A stretch of 35,860 nucleotides of DNA, taken from contig JAPLHV010000095.1 of assembly GCA_026389455.1 (NCBI GenBank), forward strand, positions 1 through 35,860, given 5' to 3'. Position numbers and translations under genes: made by a program. This document shows positions 32,048-35,860 of this stretch, piece by piece (positions within the stretch are counted from its first letter, which is position 1; each line of letters begins with the position of its first letter). Source of the stretch: Coprothermobacterota bacterium. GTDB lineage: Bacteria; Caldisericota; JANLFM01. Below the pieces are notes generated by a model, which was not told where the DNA came from, ran no database searches, and was given only the letters and a program-made list of their open reading frames with translations.

Positions 32048-33861
32048 TGTCTGTGCAAGGCCAAAGAGTATTGCTCAGCGGGAATGAGGCAATCGCCCGC
32101 GGGGCGTATGAAGGTGGGGTGGGGGTGGCCACGGGGTATCCGGGCACACCCAGCTCCGAGATCCTGGAAGTGGTTGCCGATCTCTACAAAGATGTGCTCT
32201 ACGCGGAATGGTCCACCAATGAGAAAGTGGCCATGGATGTAGCTGCCGGAGCCGCTTATTCGGGGGTGCGGGCATTGGTGACGACCAAGTCGGTAGGCAT
32301 GAATGTATTGGCCGACTCCCTCTTCTACCTGCCATACACAGGCCTGGAAGCCGGCCTTGTGGTCGTCGTCTGCGATGATGTCGGCATGTTCAGCTCTCAG
32401 AATGAACAGGACAACCGCTGGTATGCTATCTTAGGAAAGGTTCCCATGCTCGAACCGGCTGACTCCCAAGAGAGCAAAGATATGGTCGTCCTCGGCCTGG
32501 ATCTCGCTGAGAAGTTTGACACTCCTTTCATCGTCCGTTCGGGAATGCGCATCGCCCACTCCAAATCTATCGTCAACCTGGGGAAGCGGGTAGATAACCC
32601 ACCACAGGCCAAGCCTTTCCCCCGAAATATCGCCAAGTATAACTGCAACGCGCTCTTTGCCCGAGCAAAGAGACCGATCATCGAGCAGCGCATGAAAGAC
32701 CTGCAAACCTGGGCGGAGGAAACGGCCATCAACCGGATCGATTGGGGAGAGACCGAGCTAGGCATCATCTCCTCGGGCATCGTCGCTGAGTACGCTCGCG
32801 AGGTCTTCCCGCACGCATCTCTGCTGAAGTTGGGCATGGTTCATCCTCTCCCGGAACAGAAGATTCGCCATTTCGCCAGTCAGGTCCGCACCCTGGTGGT
32901 GATCGAGGAGTTGCAGCCTTTCTTGGAGTTGCAGCTTAAAGCAATGGGCTTGGAAGTGCGGGGCAAGGATATTTTTCCCACTTACGACGAGATCCTCCCC
33001 GAGACCATGCGGTCCTGTGCCATCGAGGCAGGCTTACTTCCCGCAGGAGAGCGGAAGGAGCGAAGAGTGATCGACCTGGGCGAACTGCCAGTCCGCTCTG
33101 CCGTTCTCTGCCCAGGCTGTCCGCATCGTTCCAGTTACTATCTGTTGAATAAGATGAAAGTCCCGGTAACCGGCGACATCGGCTGCTATAACCTCGGTTG
33201 CCTCCCTCCCTTCGAGGCGCAACATACAATGGGCTCGATGGGCTCCAGCATAGGCCAACTGCAAGGCATCTCCGCCGCAAAATCCCCCGAACGGGGTGTC
33301 TGCACAATCGGCGATTCAACCTTCTTCCATGCCGGAATGGCTCCCTTGCTGGACATGGTTCACAACCGCGGTACCGGCGCGGTCCTGATCATGGATAACG
33401 CCACCACTGCCATGACCGGCCATCAGGACCACCCCGGAATGACCCATAACCTGATGGGTGATGCGGTGGAGCGGGTCGACCTGGCCAAGCTGTGTCAGGC
33501 CATGGGCGTCAAGCTGGTGAAGGAGGTGGACGCCTTCCGCGTCAAGGATGTGGAGTCCGCCTTGAAGGAGTGCCTGGTTTGGGAGGACGGCCCCGCCGTC
33601 CTGATTGCCAAAGGGGAATGCATCTTCGTGACGCGCAATCCCAAACCAGCCTACACCATCGACCCAGCCAAGTGCATCGCCTGCGATTCCTGTACCCGGG
33701 TTGGCTGTCCGGCAGTGATCAAGATCGAGGAGCGCAACCCCAAGAACAACCACCGCAAGAGCGGGATCGACCCGGTTCTTTGCAACGGCTGCGGGATTTG
33801 CGCGCAAGTATGCCCGGTAGGCGCGATCAGCCAAACCGACAGGAAGGAAGCGGCGGAATGA
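32047..33861 (+). CDS. iorA: Indolepyruvate ferredoxin oxidoreductase alpha subunit
   Basis: LLSGNEAIARGAYEGGVGVATGYPGTPSSEIL, CPGCPHRSSYYLL, TMGSMGSSIGQLQG, C-terminal CIACDSCTRVGCPAV and CNGCGICAQVCPVGAI. Confidence 0.95.
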   Translation: MSVQGQRVLLSGNEAIARGAYEGGVGVATGYPGTPSSEILEVVADLYKDVLYAEWSTNEKVAMDVAAGAAYSGVRALVTTKSVGMNVLADSLFYLPYTGLEAGLVVVVCDDVGMFSSQNEQDNRWYAILGKVPMLEPADSQESKDMVVLGLDLAEKFDTPFIVRSGMRIAHSKSIVNLGKRVDNPPQAKPFPRNIAKYNCNALFARAKRPIIEQRMKDLQTWAEETAINRIDWGETELGIISSGIVAEYAREVFPHASLLKLGMVHPLPEQKIRHFASQVRTLVVIEELQPFLELQLKAMGLEVRGKDIFPTYDEILPETMRSCAIEAGLLPAGERKERRVIDLGELPVRSAVLCPGCPHRSSYYLLNKMKVPVTGDIGCYNLGCLPPFEAQHTMGSMGSSIGQLQGISAAKSPERGVCTIGDSTFFHAGMAPLLDMVHNRGTGAVLIMDNATTAMTGHQDHPGMTHNLMGDAVERVDLAKLCQAMGVKLVKEVDAFRVKDVESALKECLVWEDGPAVLIAKGECIFVTRNPKPAYTIDPAKCIACDSCTRVGCPAVIKIEERNPKNNHRKSGIDPVLCNGCGICAQVCPVGAISQTDRKEAAE

Positions 33862-34457
33862 ATGCCATCAATTTCCTCGTCTGCGGGGTGGGCGGCCAGG
33901 GCACAGTCGTGGCAAGTGACATTCTTAGCAATGTCGGCCTCGCCTCTGGCTACGAGGTGAAAAAATCCGACGTCTTGGGATTGGCGCAGCGTGGCGGTTC
34001 CGTCATCTCCCACATCCGCTGGTCTAATCAAGCAGTGCATGCGCCAATGGTCGGTCTCGGCGAGATCGATTACATGCTTGCCTTTGAGCGCTTGGAGGCC
34101 GTCAGGCGCCTCCCCTACATGAAGCCGGAGGGAACCGTGATCGTCAATGCGCAGGAGATCCACCCCATCGCGGTGACGACCGGTCAAATGGCTTACCCTT
34201 CGCCGTCACAGATCTTAGCCACTTTACAAGCGAATGTCGCCCATGTCTATGAAGTCAACGCGCTGGCCACCGCGCTCACTTTCGGAAGCTCACGGACAGT
34301 AAACACTGTCTTGCTGGGGGCTATCTCCCACTTCTTCCCGGCCAGCGCTTCCATCTGGGAAGAGGCCATCTCCCAAGTCATCCGTCCCAAGCTCTTAGAA
34401 TTGAACATCAAGGCTTTCCACGCTGGTCGTGCCCTGATGGAAGGAGACTCTCAATGA
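33858..34457 (+). CDS. iorB: Indolepyruvate ferredoxin oxidoreductase beta subunit
   Basis: INFLVCGVGGQGTVVASDILSNVGLASGYEVKKSDVLGLAQRGGSVISHIRW; ATGA overlap. Confidence 0.95.
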   Translation: MNAINFLVCGVGGQGTVVASDILSNVGLASGYEVKKSDVLGLAQRGGSVISHIRWSNQAVHAPMVGLGEIDYMLAFERLEAVRRLPYMKPEGTVIVNAQEIHPIAVTTGQMAYPSPSQILATLQANVAHVYEVNALATALTFGSSRTVNTVLLGAISHFFPASASIWEEAISQVIRPKLLELNIKAFHAGRALMEGDSQ

Positions 34458-35161
34458 AGATCCTGGTGATCAACCCGAACACCTCGGCCAGCATGACCGA
34501 GCACCTACGCCGTGCCTTGATGCCGATCAAGCGGCCTGACACGGAACTGTCGGTGATTTGCCCGGAACACGGGCCAATCACCATAGAATGCGAGTACGAC
34601 GAGGTTTTCGCCTCCGCCCAAATGCTCCCCTTAATCAAGAAAGCCAACGAGGAGGGCTACGACGCCGTGGTGATCGCCTGCTTCTCGGACCCTGGGATCA
34701 CTGCCGCCCGCGAGATCTCCACCATCCCTGTCCTCGGCATCCAGGAAACTACTTTGCACGTTGCCTGCATGCTGGGAGCCAAATTCACCATCATCACCAA
34801 CCGTATACAGCGTATCGCTCATAAACAGGAACAAGCGCGGAAGCTCGGGTTGGAGAGTAAGCTGGCCTCCGTTCGCGCCCTGGGCCTATCCGTCGCGGAA
34901 GCCGATGCCCAACCAGCTCGAGCCAAGGAGCGGATCATTGAGGCGTCCCGTCGGGCCATCGAGGAGGATGGCGCGGAAGTGATCGTGCTCGGTTGCGCCG
35001 GGATGGCTGGTTACGCAGAAGACGTGGAACGAGCGCTGGGCGTGGTGGTGTTGGATCCTTCCTCGGTCGCCTTGAAAGTTGCGGAGGCTTTCGCTGATCT
35101 CAAGTTGCGCCATGCGCATATCGGACTCTACGCGCCTCCGCCGGAGAAGGAATATAACTAA
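34454..35161 (+). CDS. Asp/Glu/hydantoin racemase family protein
   Basis: MKILVINPNTSASMTEHLRRAL, VVIACFSDPG, VPVLGIQE-like IPVLGIQETTLHVACMLGAKFTIIT, VIVLGCAGMAGYA. Confidence 0.88.
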   Translation: MKILVINPNTSASMTEHLRRALMPIKRPDTELSVICPEHGPITIECEYDEVFASAQMLPLIKKANEEGYDAVVIACFSDPGITAAREISTIPVLGIQETTLHVACMLGAKFTIITNRIQRIAHKQEQARKLGLESKLASVRALGLSVAEADAQPARAKERIIEASRRAIEEDGAEVIVLGCAGMAGYAEDVERALGVVVLDPSSVALKVAEAFADLKLRHAHIGLYAPPPEKEYN

Positions 35162-35257
35162 CAAACCTAGCGAAGGGAGGATAGTATTGAAAGGAAGCTT
35201 GGTGAAAAAAATGTTGCAGGACGCGGACTTCGTTCGAAAACAGGAGGAATTGGCTAA

Positions 35258-35860
35258 ATGAGGAAAATGTTGTTTGCGGCAGTGGCAGTACTGACAGTTT
35301 TAGGGCTTCTTTTAACAGGTTGCAGCAGTCCGTCGACTCCTACAGCCACCCCGACTGCGTCTCCTACCAGTTCACCCACACCAAGCTCTTCACCGAGCGA
35401 GCGGGTGATCACGGTTGCTGGCAATTTCGGCAATGTTCCCTGGGAATTCAAAGATAACGGGAAAGAAACCGGCTTTGAGTACGAGATGGTTAATGAAGTA
35501 GCCAAGTTGATGGGTGTTAAGCTGGAGTGGACAGATATTCCCTTCTCTGGCATCGTCCCCGGGCTTGTTGCAGAAAAGTGGGATATGGGTGCATCCAGTA
35601 TTTGGATCACTGCACAACGCGCCGCACAACTTGATTATGCCGACCCCTACTACGAATCTGGAACAATTCTATGCACCACGAAAGCGAACCCGATTGCCAA
35701 GCTTGAAGATATGAAGGGCAAAATCTTTGGCGCGGAATCCGGTTCCTCAAATGATGCTTGGCTCAAAGAGATTTTGCCGACATATGGACCCTTTGAGATC
35801 AAAGGCTATGATCGGATCCAGGATGGCATGCTTGATCTGCAGGCTGGCAGAATCAATGGC
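35258..35860 (+). CDS. Amino-acid-type ABC transporter substrate-binding lipoprotein, truncated by window end
   Basis: MRKMLFAAVAVLTVLGLLLTGCSSPSTPTATPTASPTSSPTPSSSPSERVITVAGNFGNVPWEFKDNGKETGFEYEMVNEVAKLMGVKLEWTDIPFSGIVPGLVAEKWDMGASSIWIT; open to the window edge. Confidence 0.92.
   Translation, partial: MRKMLFAAVAVLTVLGLLLTGCSSPSTPTATPTASPTSSPTPSSSPSERVITVAGNFGNVPWEFKDNGKETGFEYEMVNEVAKLMGVKLEWTDIPFSGIVPGLVAEKWDMGASSIWITAQRAAQLDYADPYYESGTILCTTKANPIAKLEDMKGKIFGAESGSSNDAWLKEILPTYGPFEIKGYDRIQDGMLDLQAGRING

Noticed and set aside
35187-35261. 24-codon TTG-started peptide (LKGSLVKKMLQDADFVRKQEELAK) before the last lipoprotein
   Set aside because: Has an RBS-like gggagg and overlaps the next ATG, but it is too short and non-ATG to call; may be a leader or a partial duplication of the downstream start.

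Overview
The window looks like a high-GC, Chloroflexi-like anaerobe chromosome segment; that taxonomic guess rests only on Pro/Thr-rich lipoprotein linkers and general gene content. From left to right it holds: ISL3-type transposase remnants around a DUF2442 gene; an alpha/beta hydrolase; a decayed L-serine dehydratase; homoserine dehydrogenase; a tungsten-type aldehyde:ferredoxin oxidoreductase; a GH13 glycosidase; a class II aldolase (minus strand); and an RNase J-like MBL/beta-CASP protein. Next comes a nucleobase-catabolism island. It has two sets of molybdenum-hydroxylase small subunits (2Fe-2S and FAD), a MobA/MocA-like nucleotidyltransferase, PreT/PreA-like subunits, a MoaD/ThiS-like protein, an SsnA-like amidohydrolase and a BMP-type nucleoside ABC transporter. 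The last section is a ferredoxin-linked 2-oxoacid fermentation block: PFOR, a DHOD-like protein, aminotransferase, IclR regulator, ADP-forming acyl-CoA synthetase, IorA, IorB, a hydantoin/Asp-Glu racemase and a truncated amino-acid ABC binding protein. The most unusual signal is a dense family of short repeats with core AGCCCGCGGCAGC, mostly in 18-bp tandem units and in both orientations, at about 14 loci. It usually lies just 5' of genes and has a conserved 3' boundary (GGCAGCGTGTTATGTTAC-like). The last unit plus this boundary resembles a -35/16 bp/-10 promoter. One array is read in frame as the N-terminus of a 2Fe-2S subunit. Neither Mo-hydroxylase set has its catalytic large subunit in the window.
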